Origin: Acanthopleura granulata
Taxonomy: Eukaryota > Mollusca > Polyplacophora > Chitonida > Chitonidae
Assembly (NCBI GenBank): GCA_016165875.1
Contig: JABBOT010000006.1
Span: 3,678,260 to 3,742,259, forward strand
Direction of reading: 5' to 3'
Length of the DNA stretch: 64,000 nucleotides
A model generated the notes under the pieces. It searched no databases. It saw nothing but the letters and a program-made list of their open reading frames with translations, and was not told the origin of the DNA. Shown piece by piece: positions 21,487 to 32,655 of this stretch. Position 1 is the first letter of the stretch, and the number at the start of each line of letters is the position of its first letter. Both the position numbers and the translations under genes were made by a program.

Positions 21487-22484
21487 TGTTGTGTTACCCC
21501 TTTATTTTTTCTTTTAGAATAGTGTTTTATTACTTGGAAGTTTCCCGACGAGAGCTGTTTACCCAGGTTCGCCGGAGGTGACTGATTTTCTTTGTTGTTT
21601 GTCATTTTTCGCTGTGTTCTCTAGTAGTTTCTAGTAGTTCTCTAGTAGTGTGTTTACTAGCAGTTAGCTTTGACATGACCTAGATAGGTTCTTTTAGAAG
21701 GAGTTGTTAAGTAATTGAGATGTTGTTTTGATTATACTGGGTCGCTGTACGTAAACAACGACCTTTCTCGAACTTTCTACAATTCGATGACTCTATATAA
21801 CCACGGACTTACAGCAAAGCAAAACAACAGTATTCCACAGAGAGGCAGAGCGCTATACAGTTACGCGCGAGGCAGCTATCATTGAGTAGTCCTCAAGTGT
21901 GTGGTCCGAGCGCTACATTTTATTAGGGCAGTTTATAAGTGTGTGTCCTGCAAGAGACATTCGGGTGTTCCTTATACAGTGAAACAAGAAGTTCCTACCG
22001 GGGATAACTGGGGCGTCACAGAGTTTTGAGGGAGATCGTTACCGTCAGTGCGAGTACTCAAATTGTGTGTTAATCTGTGACGACGTCTCGCGACTTCTGG
22101 GCTTTTGGTGTGGACGTACTCCGTCGTATACTTTCAGTTTGTGTCGTCGAGCAAGGCCATACCAGAAACGGACTTATTACGCTGGTGTAATTCAAGTGTG
22201 CCAGAGACTGGAGATCAAGGCTAGGACGTGTGGGGTACAGGTGTAATACAACTACCGATAAATAATCTTTGTAAAACTGTAATCCCTTTTTGTAATTTTA
22301 ATAACCAGCTCTTGTTTTCTTTGATAATTAAAGTTGTTATCTTTTGTATTGAATCTCTGGCTTGTGTATGTTATTTCATCTGACGCTTTAATAAAGTATA
22401 CACCATTCACTGTGTGGAGTTCTGTTCACATTGCTCTTGTTTCGATAGAGCACGTTTTGGTTGATCTGTCACACGTCGTGACAG
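21487..22484 (+). mobile_element. Solo-LTR-like unit of a Ty3/gypsy-type retrotransposon
   Basis: The unit begins TGTTGTGTTACCCC and ends CACGTCGTGACA, giving TG...CA ends over about 1 kb. A TATA box (CTCTATATAACC) lies at about 21791 and AATAAA at about 22390, the right order for an LTR with U3, R and U5. No second LTR is in the window. The element is inferred from structure; the family was not checked by search. Confidence 0.55.
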
Positions 22485-22840
22485 TTGCATTTGCGGGCTA
22501 GATACGGCACTGGATAAACTGGACGAGATATTGGGAAATATGAGTGGCGGTGAATGGTAGGCGTAGGGGCCGCCTGACGGAAGATGATGGAGATGGCCAA
22601 TGTCCCGGAAATGACGTCAACAACCCGACCCAATGTAAACCAACAACACGCTCGTCTACCTTACAGCCGCAATTTCGTCTTTGCACAGACCGTTATCGTC
22701 TCCTTTTGTCCCTCCACACTTTCCTGGTCCACTGTGTATATTCACACAGTACTTTTCCTTGCAAAAATACTGATTGTTTGAGCAGCAGCCGTATAGTCAT
22801 GCGATCCAGCTCGTACATATTAGCCCAATGGAAATGATCC
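22485..22840 (+). pseudogene. Possible leader and gag start after the LTR
   Basis: Directly after the LTR-like end the frame reads GLDTALDKLDEILGNMSGGE, a plausible helical gag start, then a stop. The remaining 300 bp is open in other frames only. It looks like the decayed internal region of the same element, cut off before the minisatellite. Confidence 0.35.
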
Positions 22841-22910
22841 TCTCACATCATGACACTGTATTTAGTGTCACTTTCACTATTTGATATAAATGTATTCAAA
22901 AGAACTACTC

Positions 22911-23446
22911 AAGGAACATTATGTATCGACTTGATCTGTCCGTTCTTGTACTGTTGTCACAAGGAACATTATGTATCTATTTGATCTGTCCGTTCTTGTA
23001 CTGTTGTCACAAGGCACATTATGCATCAGTTTGATCTGTCCGTTCTTGTACTGTTGTCACAAGGCACATTATGCATCAATTTGATCTGTCCGTTCTTGTA
23101 CTGTTGTCACAAGGCACATTATGCATCAATTTGATCTGTCCGTTCTTGTACTGTTGTCACAAGGAACATTATGTATCAACTTGATCTGTCCGTTCTTGTT
23201 CTGTTGTCACAAGGCACATTATGTATCAACTTGATCTGTCCGTTCTTGTACTGTTGTCACAAGGAACATTATGTATCAATTTGATCTGTCCGTTCTTGTA
23301 CTGTTGTCACAAGGAACATTATGTATTAACTTGATCTGTCCGTTCTTGCACTGTTGTCACAAGGCACATTATGTATTAACTTGATCTGTCCGTTCTTGTA
23401 CTGTTGTCACAAGGCACATTATGTATTAACTTGATCTGTCAGTTCT
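22911..23446 (+). repeat. 50-bp minisatellite, about 10.7 copies
   Basis: Units start with AAGGAACATT or AAGGCACATT at 22911 and every 50 bp to 23411; the last is partial. Each contains TTGATCTGTCCGTTCTTGTA and CTGTTGTCAC. The units differ at few positions (A/C at position 5, G/T/C/A variants near 16-20), and the variants are clustered, so the array grew by copying blocks of neighbouring units. Confidence 0.95.
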
Positions 23447-23481
23447 AGAACTTGTCTGCATTAAAATTGATTGATTGGATC

Positions 23482-23700
23482 AATGATATTTTTATTCGAT
23501 TGGTGGTTCCCGCCGTATTCAAGAATGTTATCGCGGCGGTCAGTATTACGGTGGGAGAAAAACCGCGCCGAGCCTCTGAAGGCGGGGGGAGCAACGACCA
23601 TCCGCAGGTTGCGGGTTTACCTTCCCACGTACAACGGGCAAGAGACCAACGTACGCAGAGAGATTTAGAGATTCCAGGGAAAACGAAGGCAGGCCGGTCA
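23482..23700 (-). mobile_element. SINE-A, diverged
   Basis: CGATTGGTGGTTCCCGCCGT, GCGGCGGTCAGTATTACGGT, CATCCGCAGGTTGCGGGTTT and TTCCCACGTACAACGGGCAAG give the reversed body. The 120-codon open frame over it is a by-product. Confidence 0.7.
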
Positions 23701-24371
23701 ATTAACACGGGATTTATCGCCTTGGTTCAAGAATTTACATATTCATGCTTTACATCGTACTCAACAATTTTTCAATCATATGACGACGATGAATCCTTAG
23801 AAGTGACAGGGCGAGCTCATGCTGTCGTGATACGGATCCTCACCTTAGTGAAGTTAATGCGCAGGGAGAAAGGGAGGAATCCAACCAGTTTATAAAGCGT
23901 TTTCAAATTTATAGAAAATTTAGTCGGTGGACGAACTAACAAGTGCAAGAAATCAGTTGACGTGCCAAAAAAAAGTCTAATTTCCAATACTTACCTTCCG
24001 TTAGCTCTATACTTACCTTACTAATAGGGTGCAGGAATTTATACTATAGTACAAATGGCCGAAAGGAGATTTAGTTCTATTTTGTATACAACCCGTCTGT
24101 CTCTCTCTGCTCCAAGGTCTCAGTTCCTCTGGTTTCTCTTCTCTCTAGCTAAGGTAGGTGTGGACAGTTAAACAGGAGGCCGTAGGGAGAGGGGTGGCAC
24201 ATAGCCTTCCACAAAAATTCCGTTTTGGGTGTGGCACCCTGCTTTGGTTAGGCTTGTACAGCTGACGGTTAAACAATTCAACGTATTAGACAAGTCTACT
24301 GTCGTGGAGTTCATGCTTCATTATCAGCCAATTATCAGAAACAATCGTAGAAGGAATCTGAAACTTGACCT

Positions 24372-24445
24372 CCCACAATCCCGTCGTATAAGTGAAATAT
24401 TCTTGAGTACGGCGTAAAACACCGATCAAATAAATAGATAAAGAA
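24372..24445 (+). mobile_element. SINE-A tail fragment
   Basis: CCCGTCGTATAAGTGAAATA, TTCTTGAGTACGGCGTAAAA and ACACCGATCAAATAAATAG form a perfect example of the SINE-A end. Confidence 0.8.
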
Positions 24446-24483
24446 ATACATTCAGAAATGAAAAGCTACATTTCATACGGATT

Positions 24484-24674
24484 TACTATGTCCATGGCTC
24501 TGGGGGACCTTCCGTGTTGATTTCTTGCTCAGCAGGCGTAGACAGTGTTTGAGGAGAAGAGTCTGGGCTCATCACAAATCGTACTCTGGCCTTACTAAGT
24601 ATTCTTCCTAGGGATGTGTCACACCAGTCATCCAAATCCGGATCGCTTGGGTGACTAGTATCTTTGAGAATCAC
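24484..24674 (-). CDS. Unrecognised short open stretch, possibly an exon
   Basis: The minus-strand frame reads ILKDTSHPSDPDLDDWCDTS, then SLGRILSKARVRF and a polar Ser/Thr/Pro/Glu tail before a stop. Composition is coding-like, unlike the AT-rich flanks. There is no convincing acceptor just upstream and no known family was recognised. Confidence 0.3.
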
Positions 24675-25284
24675 ATCTTTGAACCAAAAAGATCAAAAAG
24701 TGTGCAAAAGCACTAATTTTTAAGTCATCTCTGTGATCAACTTCAAACATGTCTTTTTGGTTTTCACTACGAGTTACATGATAATGCAACGACATTAATG
24801 AAATAAAAAATACATTATTTACATTTATTGCTACAAAACATACAGCAATTGTTTATGCATGGCCTAACTGATAAGTCGCCAAGGTGAATTGTCCATATTT
24901 CAGAATATACTAATCATAACATCTGAGTAATATATGCACATTAAATTTAACAAATTGCATTTGAAAACGATCTTAAATCTGACATCATCAATATACATAA
25001 TACATTATCAAGTGATATACTTGATAACGATGTTAGTATTTACATCGAAATGTCGTGTTAATAAACCAAAAAGTTGTATATCCATAACAAAGACAGGTCT
25101 GGTAACGTACTTCCATCGCAACTTCTAAATGCCACTCAAACTGCACATTCTTATAGGTCAAAGACTCATTAGGAACCTTCTCTCAAAAATGCATAGTTGA
25201 TAGACATTTTTACTCAAAGAGCTCTGAAATGACGCAGAAATAGTCATATTTGCATGAAATAATTTTACAAACAAGATAACATTT
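24675..25284. other. No gene; AT-rich
   Basis: Nothing recognisable on either strand; frames are short and AT-rich. Confidence 0.5.
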
Positions 25285-25800
25285 AAATTTCAATAAACGT
25301 TCTAAAACCAAATGACATTACAGAACGAACTTTTAAGGGAATGCTATTGTCTAACGTTAATTGTTGAACAAAGAATGGTTCGTTCATAAACCTGGTCGAC
25401 CTAACAAGCCTTTAATTTCTTATAATAACTTATCTTAGTAATAATGCCTTAAGTAAGGTTTCAAATACCAGGTAAATAAATACAAAATAAAGAAAGTAAA
25501 TTCATTCATTCAAAAGTAAAAACTTGCGTGTTGTTCAATGTCATACTCTAGAAGTCTTCAAATGTCTATATGACCTTGGTCAGGTTTATGGGAAGAGAAA
25601 AGCGGCGTGGCCAGGGCAAACGACCGCATTTCGCCGGGTATAAGACACTCCTCCTGACACAAAGCCGCGATCCAAGCACCGATGCCTGGATTGGAACACG
25701 TGACCATATTGGGCAAGAGTCTGAGGATCACAGCGAGCCAGCCCTTCAACCATGTAACTTTTTCTCATGAGTTTTCTCACAACATTGGCAATGACCCTTC
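25285..25800 (-). mobile_element. SINE-B copy and its shared flank
   Basis: On the minus strand, CTGGCTCGCTGTGATCCTCA, TTGCCCAATATGGTCACGTG and TTCCAATCCAGG follow the same order as the copy at 17.6 kb. The B-box-like TTCCAATCC supports a tRNA origin. The plus-strand stretch 25285-25530 is also shared with 17396-17580. Confidence 0.45.
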
Positions 25801-25998
25801 TTCATTTTGCATGTACCTTGGGATTATTTAGAGTTCTAGATATTAATTCTTTTAGCACAACAAACATTCGTACAGGCGACAGTCTGATTTTAATAACTTT
25901 CGTGAAAAGAACTTGTCTTCTTTGTCTCTGCATGTGCAACAAATATGACAAATGTCAAGCTCCGTTATTTCCATTATTTTTATAAAAGTTGCTTTGAT

Positions 25999-26273
25999 GC
26001 ATTTGATTTGTGTTTTACGTCGTACTCCAGAATATTTCACTCATACGATGGCGGCCAGCATCATGGTGAGAGGAAACCGGGCAGTTCCCTGGGGGGTGGG
26101 GGGTGGGGGTGGGAAATCCACGACCATCCGCAGGTTACTTGGGGACTTTCCCATGTGCGACCGGAGAGGAAGCAAGCGAGCAGGGCTTGAATTAACAGAA
26201 ACCGCATTGGTGAGTGGCTCCTGGGTCATTACGCTGCATTAGCCCGCTAATCCCTTTGGCCACGGAGGCCCCA
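25999..26273 (-). mobile_element. SINE-A, full length, with G-rich insertion
   Basis: Runs from the tail (GATTTGTGTTTTACGTCGTA) to the tRNA-like head (reverse of GGGGCCTCCGTGGCCAAAGG). At about 26088-26114 a G-rich stretch replaces the normal spacer. Confidence 0.85.
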
Positions 26274-26739
26274 AACTTGACCTCTAAGTCATTAAGGTTA
26301 AGTTCTGTACTTTAAGTTTGTAAGTTTTAGTTCATTGTACTAGACCATTTTTTTTTTAAAAGTCTGCAAAAATGTTCGAGTCCAGATGTGCACATAGACA
26401 GCCACAATTTTGTCTACATTGAATACAGTAGTCCGAAACTGAGGTTATCTGTAATTACAACTGCATATAGTCGGGCTCGGCACGCAGTTGCTGATAAGAT
26501 CCCCACTTTCTAAGAGCAATATGCAAGGAGGCCTGACTCATTTTATTGTTACCATTCAATTTATAGTATCGTAAACAAGTTTTGAAAAGAAGTCACGAAA
26601 TATTTCTAAGCCCAAAGTAGGACGAATAGAGGCATCTACACACCGGAAAATACTGCATTGCTTTCGTAAACCTAGTGCACATATTTATCACAAGTGAAAA
26701 CGATGCTGACAGGTGTGAAAAATGGAAACCTTTAAAATA

Positions 26740-27505
26740 CAAGTAGATCACCTGCTTTATATGGCAACAATTTTTAAACAATGAATTAGTGCAACTTGAC
26801 TACAATCTGTATATTCACTCCTAAAGTTCTTAGAGCCAAGTGTCGTTATCTGACAGTTAAACAAATTCAACGTTGATCAATTAGGTCATTTTGTTTTCAC
26901 CGACACACTCCTTGTAGTAAGGCAGACAAGGTTGATTGGTTGCTGTCAGAAATATTTACACTGTAGAAACAGAATAGACGCTTAAATGGGGATGGTGTGC
27001 AGCTGGGTTAAGTTGCAAGTATAATAACGGATGTACAATCTGGATATTTTACCGTCAAAAACAAAAAGAAATAAAGAAGGGGAAAAGCATTGTTTGAGAT
27101 GTGAAATTTAAGAGTTATACGGGTAAATCAATTCTGCAGGGATTGAAGTTATAGATTTAGTATGACTGAAACAAGGACTCCGTTAATGTAGAGATCAGAG
27201 AGAGACCCCTAGCTGATTTCCGAGTTTCATAGAAGTCCACAATGTTGGCCTGCACAGAAGTGGGGAGTAAGAGTTGACGCCAAATCTTGCCTTGTAATCG
27301 GATTGTTATGAATTAACACATAAGTGTGCAATGAGGTAACGTAGTTTGAGCTAAGCTCTGAATTAATTTGTACGTGTAATAACAGCCTTGTTTTTGTTTT
27401 TCTTTGTTTTTTTTCTTTCCTTTTCTTTTTTCTTTCCTTTTTTTTATTAACATAGCTCTTCCTCTTTCCGGTAATATATTATAGGGCGTTTTCCTTACAT
27501 CGTGT
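26740..27505. repeat. Direct repeat D, copy 1 (about 770 bp)
   Basis: Shared landmarks with 28585-29370 are CAATGAATTAGTGCAACTTG, GACTACAATCTGTAT, TCATAGAAGTCCACAATGTT-like and GAGCTAAGCTCTGAATTAAT with TTGTACGTGTAATA. The copies differ by about 10-15 per cent by eye. They flank the ORF1 relic at 27563-28535. Confidence 0.8.
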
Positions 27506-27562
27506 CTGAACGTGGTAATTATTTTAACAGTCGTTGTGTAATAACTTCCTTGTATATACACC

Positions 27563-28535
27563 CATGCATGACGCCGAAGGGGATGACATGGAAGTCGAAG
27601 AAACGCGATCCACCATAAAGCGCAAGTTTTCGACTGAGAGGGGCTCCCAGGAAGGAAAGAAAGCAAAGCAGGTGAGTTAGAAACAGGGCAGTAATAATAA
27701 CAATGTTGTAATTTCATCTATGGGAAGTTTGTTCTGAACTGGGTGGAATAGCATTAAATTTGGACAAAACTGACAGCAATCGATTGGCATTATGATGCAG
27801 GTAAAAAGATTAATGTCAGGGATCTTTTGGTAGTATGTAGCAGTGCTACCCAGGTAAAGAAAGCTCTTTCGTTAATCTCTCTCTAATGGCGGGATATCAC
27901 GTGTAAATTATAATCTAATTCGTTCTTGTCTCGTGATCTGGAGGATGATATCACGGAAGAGGAAGTATTACAAGCATTGAAGGAAAATAGTCTCTAAAGT
28001 ACAGCGTTTGACCAAAGGAAAGGAAAAAAACAAAACTAGATTTATGCTGTTGTATATTGATCTTGAGAATCTTTCTGAAGAAGTATCCCTAAGATACGAA
28101 ATATTTTCTGGTAAGCCGTATGTGTCTCCTGTGGTCCGCTGCTACAAGTGTCAAGGTGTGGGGACGCCCATACCAATGACGAATGCAACCACCTAGATAA
28201 TCCTAAATGTGTTAACTGCGGTCCTGTCACTCACAGCTCTGCGTATGTGGGTTGCCCCAATCGAAAAGAAATCTGCAATGCATAATACATGAAAGTAACG
28301 CAGAAAATTTCCTTTGCAAAAGCCTTAAAATCCGTTCGGACTGATGCCCACTCTGTGTGTACCGAAGGCCCCAATGAGCGGACGTTGGCGGCTGGTTTGT
28401 TTGCCGACCGCCCCCCCCCCCCAATGAAGAACCCCATCCTTCTCTTTCCAAGCCGGTAAGGCCTGTCCTCAAGTCTGTGGCCACCCAGATAACTTCGTCT
28501 GAATGTACGCAGACTAAGGACGTGTCATTCTGCAC
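27563..28535 (+). pseudogene. Second LINE ORF1 (gag-like with CCHC knuckles), decayed
   Basis: The start region encodes DAEGDDMEVEETRSTIKRKF, and further on YDAGKKINVRDLLVVCSSAT (RRM-like), EEVLQALKENSL and TKGKEKNKTRFML. A zinc-knuckle segment follows: RCYKCQGVG, then NHLDNPKCVNCGPVTHSSAY and VGCPNRKE. The order RRM, knuckles, HSSxxxGCPxxK is that of LINE ORF1 proteins, distinct in sequence from the ORF1 at 7.3 kb. Several shifts and stops interrupt it. No ORF2 follows. Confidence 0.65.
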
Positions 28536-28584
28536 TGTAACAAAGTTGATTTCTATTTTTTGTGGAATACTAATTAGAAATTAG

Positions 28585-29370
28585 TACAAGTTCACCTGCT
28601 TCATATGGCAACAATTTTAAACAATGAATTAGTGTAACTTGACTACAATCTGTATCCTCTCTCCAAAAGTCCTTAGAGCCCAGTGTCGATATCTGACAGT
28701 TGAATGAATTCTACAGTAATCAGTTAGACCTGACACACTCCTTGGAATAAGGGAGACAAGGTGGATTGGCTGCTGTCAGAAATATTCATCTTGTAGAAAC
28801 TGAAATAGAAGAGATCGTTTAAAGGGGGGTGGGTTGGGGGGGGGCAGGTGGGTAAAGTTATATGTGCAAGTATAATAACGGATGAACAATCTGAATATCT
28901 TACCGTCAAAAAAAGACGACAAAAGACATTACTTAAGACGTGATATTTGGCCGTTATACGGGTAAATCAATTGAAGTTACAGGCTTAGTTTGACTGAAAA
29001 AAGAACTCCGTTATTGTAAAGACAGGTCAGAGAGAGGCCCCTAGTTGAACCCTGAGTTTCATCGAAGTCCACAATCTTCGCCTGCACAGAAGTGAGGAGT
29101 AAGAGTTGCAGTCAATTTTTGCCTTGCCGATGGACTCTTCTGGATTAACACAAAAATATGCAATGAAATCATGTAGTTTGAGCTAAGCTCTGAATTAATT
29201 TGTACGTGTAATAGCAGGCTTATTTTTGTTTTTCTTTCTTTGTTTGTACTTTTTTGTTTGTTTGTTTTGTTTCTGTTACCTGCCATCGCAGTGAAGCCAT
29301 CATAACGTAGCACTTCCTCTTTCTGGTGGTGGTGGTGATATATTATAAGGCGTTTTCCATACCTCGAGCG
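28585..29370. repeat. Direct repeat D, copy 2
   Basis: Second copy of the 26740-27505 unit in the same orientation, including the pyrimidine-rich tract and the ending ATATTATAAGGCGTTTTCC. The G-rich run at about 28826-28855 is private to this copy. Confidence 0.8.
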
Positions 29371-29901
29371 GGTTGCTTTACACCACGACCTCATAAACAA
29401 TAATTTTAAATTTTTAGCCAAATATAATTACTTTTTACCTGCAACTGTTCAACATCCAAGATGTCCTTCTCTTTGCTGACACTTTGGGGCACCAAAACTC
29501 TACGTAACCAGATGTTCCTCCCTTGTGATTGACGGGCCCCACAAACTCTTTTCGAATTTCAAAGGTTACACACATGCGCACGGAAATTTGTGATTGGCGT
29601 ACCAATACATCCCGGCTTTTGTTGATGATTCAAAGCTCAGTAGGTTTTGGTTGACCTCCAGCCCCATGACCTCCGTTTCCCCATACAATATAAAATGAAT
29701 GCTTTTCATAGATGATTAAGGCCAACACTGACAAGGTGACACATGAATACGACGAGAGTGTGTTCTGCATGAAAAGGCTATTATTTTTCCTCTCAACAAG
29801 AATAAATCTGCAAAGTTGAGCCTAATATAGGTAAATCGGAGTGGTGCAGTGGGTCGTATCCCGGAATGTTTGACGTATAAAAAACGAAAAAAATCCTCAG
29901 A

Positions 29902-30159
29902 GTTGGGCCGAGTTTAGCAGAAGGCTCGGATTACCCACAACAAACATTCTTTTTTAATGTTCGCCTGGTCGAGTTACTGGAAATACCGACATATTGTGTC
30001 ACGGAGCCAAAGTGTGAAAGTAGGCGAGACACCAATGTTATTGTCAAAAATGATTTTAGCCATATTGTGCTACACAATGAAAATGCTCTAATGGGGCCTA
30101 CATGTACAAAGGGAAGAAAATATTTCACAAACGCCCGAAGATACCGCGGCAGTACAGTC
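29902..30159 (+). CDS. Unrecognised 85-codon open stretch
   Basis: The frame reads VGPSLAEGSDYPQQTFFFNV, then VELLEIPTYCVTEPKCESRR and DFSHIVLHNENALMGPTC before a stop. It looks like protein (regular hydrophobic spacing, several Cys) but has no ATG start and no strong splice acceptor. It lies just before a gypsy integrase relic, so it could be a transposon piece or a lone exon. Confidence 0.3.
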
Positions 30160-30329
30160 TAAAACTGGAACTACTTCGGTGAATCGGTGACAATTTTAAA
30201 TGACCTCAGAAATGCCCCCATAGTCCGCTTCGCCACCAGATCTCAAAAAAATACAACATGGAGACTAGTGCTGCGGTGGCGGTGATAGTTGCAAAACAAA
30301 TCACATGCATGGTCTGTCTGTTGTCAGTG

Positions 30330-30840
30330 AACTAGTTCGTAAGGATCCCTTAGAAAACATGCCAATTGTTACTACCCCATTTGAAAGGGTGGCTGTTGAC
30401 ATAAATGACCCTGATGCCAAGTTCAGGCGGATTCTCGCCGTTCGAACTGTTATATGGTCGAACAGCTAGAGGTCCTATGACCATATCGAAGGAAATGTGG
30501 TCTAAGACGCCAATAGACGAAGAGATAAGGACAACCTGTGAATACATTCTCGATTTGCAGAATACGCTGGAGCAGACGTGTAACATCGGAACTATCCAAA
30601 GCTCAAAAAACGCAAAAGTTCTATTTTGATTAAAAGACTGCAGTCAGGAAATTAGACATTGGACATCTTCTTCTTGTCTGATTACCCACAGATCACAAAA
30701 AATTATTGATGATGTGGAAGGGTCAATTCATAGTTATAGGTAAGCAGGGTTATAACCATTCTCGGATTGACATAAGCGGGAAAGAAAAAGTTGTTTCGCA
30801 TCAATATGCTGAAAAAGTATCACCAAAGTGAAACCACTCA
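30330..30840 (+). pseudogene. Ty3/gypsy pol relic: integrase end
   Basis: NMPIVTTPFERVAVDI is the start of the integrase core. It is followed directly, after a deletion of the catalytic part, by GGFSPFELLYGRTARGPMTI, the typical integrase C-terminal region. Further frames give DHKKLLMMWKGQF and FRINMLKKYH, also gypsy-type. At least three frame changes are needed, so it is dead. It could belong to the family of the LTR at 21.5 kb, but that is untested. Confidence 0.75.
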
Positions 30841-30899
30841 AACCGCAGTGGTTGAGGGTTGGGAAACGAATGTCGGTTTCCACGGAAATTTCCAGAATC

Positions 30900-30995
30900 A
30901 CTGGAAATTTTTTACCAAGTTCTGCCTAAGCCATGGTGCTAGGGAGGTGTAAGTTGTCACTTCGTAACCATTTACAGGAATAAAATCCTAGAATT
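30900..30995 (+). repeat. R1 flank fragment
   Basis: GGTGCTAGGGAGGTGTAAGT, TGTCACTTCGTAACC and AGGAATAAAATCC match the segment that precedes the R1 core at 37.3 and 41.0 kb. Confidence 0.5.
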
Positions 30996-31244
30996 ATAAT
31001 AATTGTGACGTCACTCGAGGCAATTTAGACGATGTTTTGAAAACATGCTTTGGGGAATATAACATCAGACACCACAAAAAGTGTTTTAACCTGAGTGTTA
31101 TGGCAAGTAAGGAGATGTGATACATATCATTTTGTAGAGTTTTGGCTGTTACATATCACTGAAAAAGGAAATACCGATGGCAACAATGGGCGATTTTCCA
31201 AAGGTTAAAAGTACGCGACTAAATAAAAAAAACACTTTAATACC
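30996..31244. other. No gene
   Basis: Short AT-rich interval without recognisable features. Confidence 0.4.
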
Positions 31245-31400
31245 AGTGACCATACGTGGGAAGGTCCGTCAACAGACTGTTTATGGTCGTGTGTTTTCCC
31301 TTGGCTCCGACCGGTTACCTCCCACCACAATGCTGGCTACGGTGTTATGAGGGAAATATTTTTGAGTACGGCGTAAAATACCAAATACATAAATACTGAG
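31245..31400 (+). mobile_element. SINE-A, 3' part
   Basis: CATACGTGGGAAGGTCCGTC, CCACCACAATGCTGGCTACG and TTTTGAGTACGGCGTAAAAT followed by an AAAT-type end. Confidence 0.75.
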
Positions 31401-31424
31401 AGAAAACTGATGATAAAAATTCTG

Positions 31425-31705
31425 ATGATTAAAGCGCTGGGTCGCAAGCTCTTGCCAAATGAGGTGTTCGAATCGAGATATGGGTGCTAAGGCTGTGGCT
31501 TTGTGTCAGACGGTGTTCCTGGTAACAGGAGAAGATTCGTGGATCCCTCTGGGCCCTCCAGTTTCGTTCTCCAATTCATCCGTGTGATAACCATTTGAAA
31601 GCTTCTTGAGTATGGGACAGTACAAGTTGTCGAATAAATTTATTTATTTACTCATTTGATTGGTACTTGACGTCTTACTCAAGACGGTTTTACTCATGCA
31701 TAATT
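31425..31705 (+). mobile_element. SINE-B copy, plus a SINE-A tail in reverse
   Basis: GCGCTGGGTCGCAAGCTCTT, GCCAAATGAGGTGTTCGAAT and GGCTTTGTGTCAGACGG match the SINE-B order, with a GTTCGAATC B box. At 31640-31705 the reversed SINE-A tail (TTGATTGGTACTTGACGTCT) abuts it. Confidence 0.45.
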
Positions 31706-32510
31706 ATAAGAAAATAAAAACGAAGCTGTTAGGTTGATGAGTTTTTAAATTCAATCCAGTCCCTGTTCATCAAACATTGGAAAACATAGGATAAAGGTTT
31801 GTTTTTTAACGGTATTTATTTTCAATACCTCTCCAAGAGTTCAAATTTGTCGTTTCAGTATTAATTAAATCATTTCATGCAACCATAATTTGTGCCATTT
31901 AAGACAAACGGCAGAAAATAGAGATCCCTAAAGGTTAACTCCACAACGTAATTTATTTTTAAACGGCTTCCAGGAGTAAAAACGCTTCTTAATGATTAAA
32001 TCCTTTCATGCCAGTTTAGATATACATTCCAAATACTTTCTTCAGTGGAAAGGGGATTTTTAATAGAAAACTCTTAATAAAAACATGTCATGTAATAAGA
32101 ATTTGTGGTACACCTAACTGTCCAGCTCCTACGACATTATGTAGTAAATTACAACTGTCCAATATCATATATTGGACACTTAAGGTGTCGTCACTGACCG
32201 AATGAATTACTGGGTTCATTTTCTCTGTGACGTCATGATGTCAGAACTATTTTCGCCGAGAAATGGAATAAAAAGTTACTCTGCATAGACTCGTCCTGGC
32301 GCTCCGGTGACCTTTGTGAGCGCCAGACCTCCTTCATACAGAGCCATACAAACCAATAACCTATAATATATGCAGGTCTTGGCTTCTAGCTTGTGTATAA
32401 CGTCAGCGATCTGAATGACAGGCACAGGTGAAAAGTGATTCCGGTAAATTTGAATTCAGGCATGGAATGTTCAGCTAGCCGGAATGTATATGGATAGAGA
32501 AAGTAAGTCT
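31706..32510. other. No gene; AT-rich
   Basis: No coding or repeat feature was recognised. Confidence 0.45.
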
Positions 32511-32655
32511 TTATGAAATATAAAACACTGCAGAGTAGAGAGCAAAACTAGAGCAGCGAGGACAGTGTGATAGTTGGCGGAGAGTTGTCACACGTTACCG
32601 GTTAAAGTCCGGCCTCTTGTCTAGGGTATTATACTAACGGTTCGTGTAAGTGTGT
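32511..32655 (-). repeat. R1 dispersed repeat copy
   Basis: GAGCAGCGAGGACAGTGTGA, TTGTCACACGTTACCGG and GTCCGGCCTCTTGTC follow the R1 order in reverse. A short hairpin (GTGTGTAAG ... CTTACACAC) lies just after, at about 32646-32676. Confidence 0.65.

Noticed and set aside
22911..23446. A CRISPR array
   Set aside because: Units are contiguous 50-bp repeats without unique spacers, in a eukaryotic genome.
23452..23895. A 147-codon plus-strand frame
   Set aside because: Most of it is the antisense of a SINE-A copy.
27313..27717. A 134-codon minus-strand frame
   Set aside because: It is the antisense of the LINE ORF1 start and of a pyrimidine-rich tract in repeat D.
26740..29370. An LTR retrotransposon with paired LTRs
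   Set aside because: The enclosed gag is of LINE type, no pol is present, and the repeat ends are not clear TG..CA; kept as an open question.
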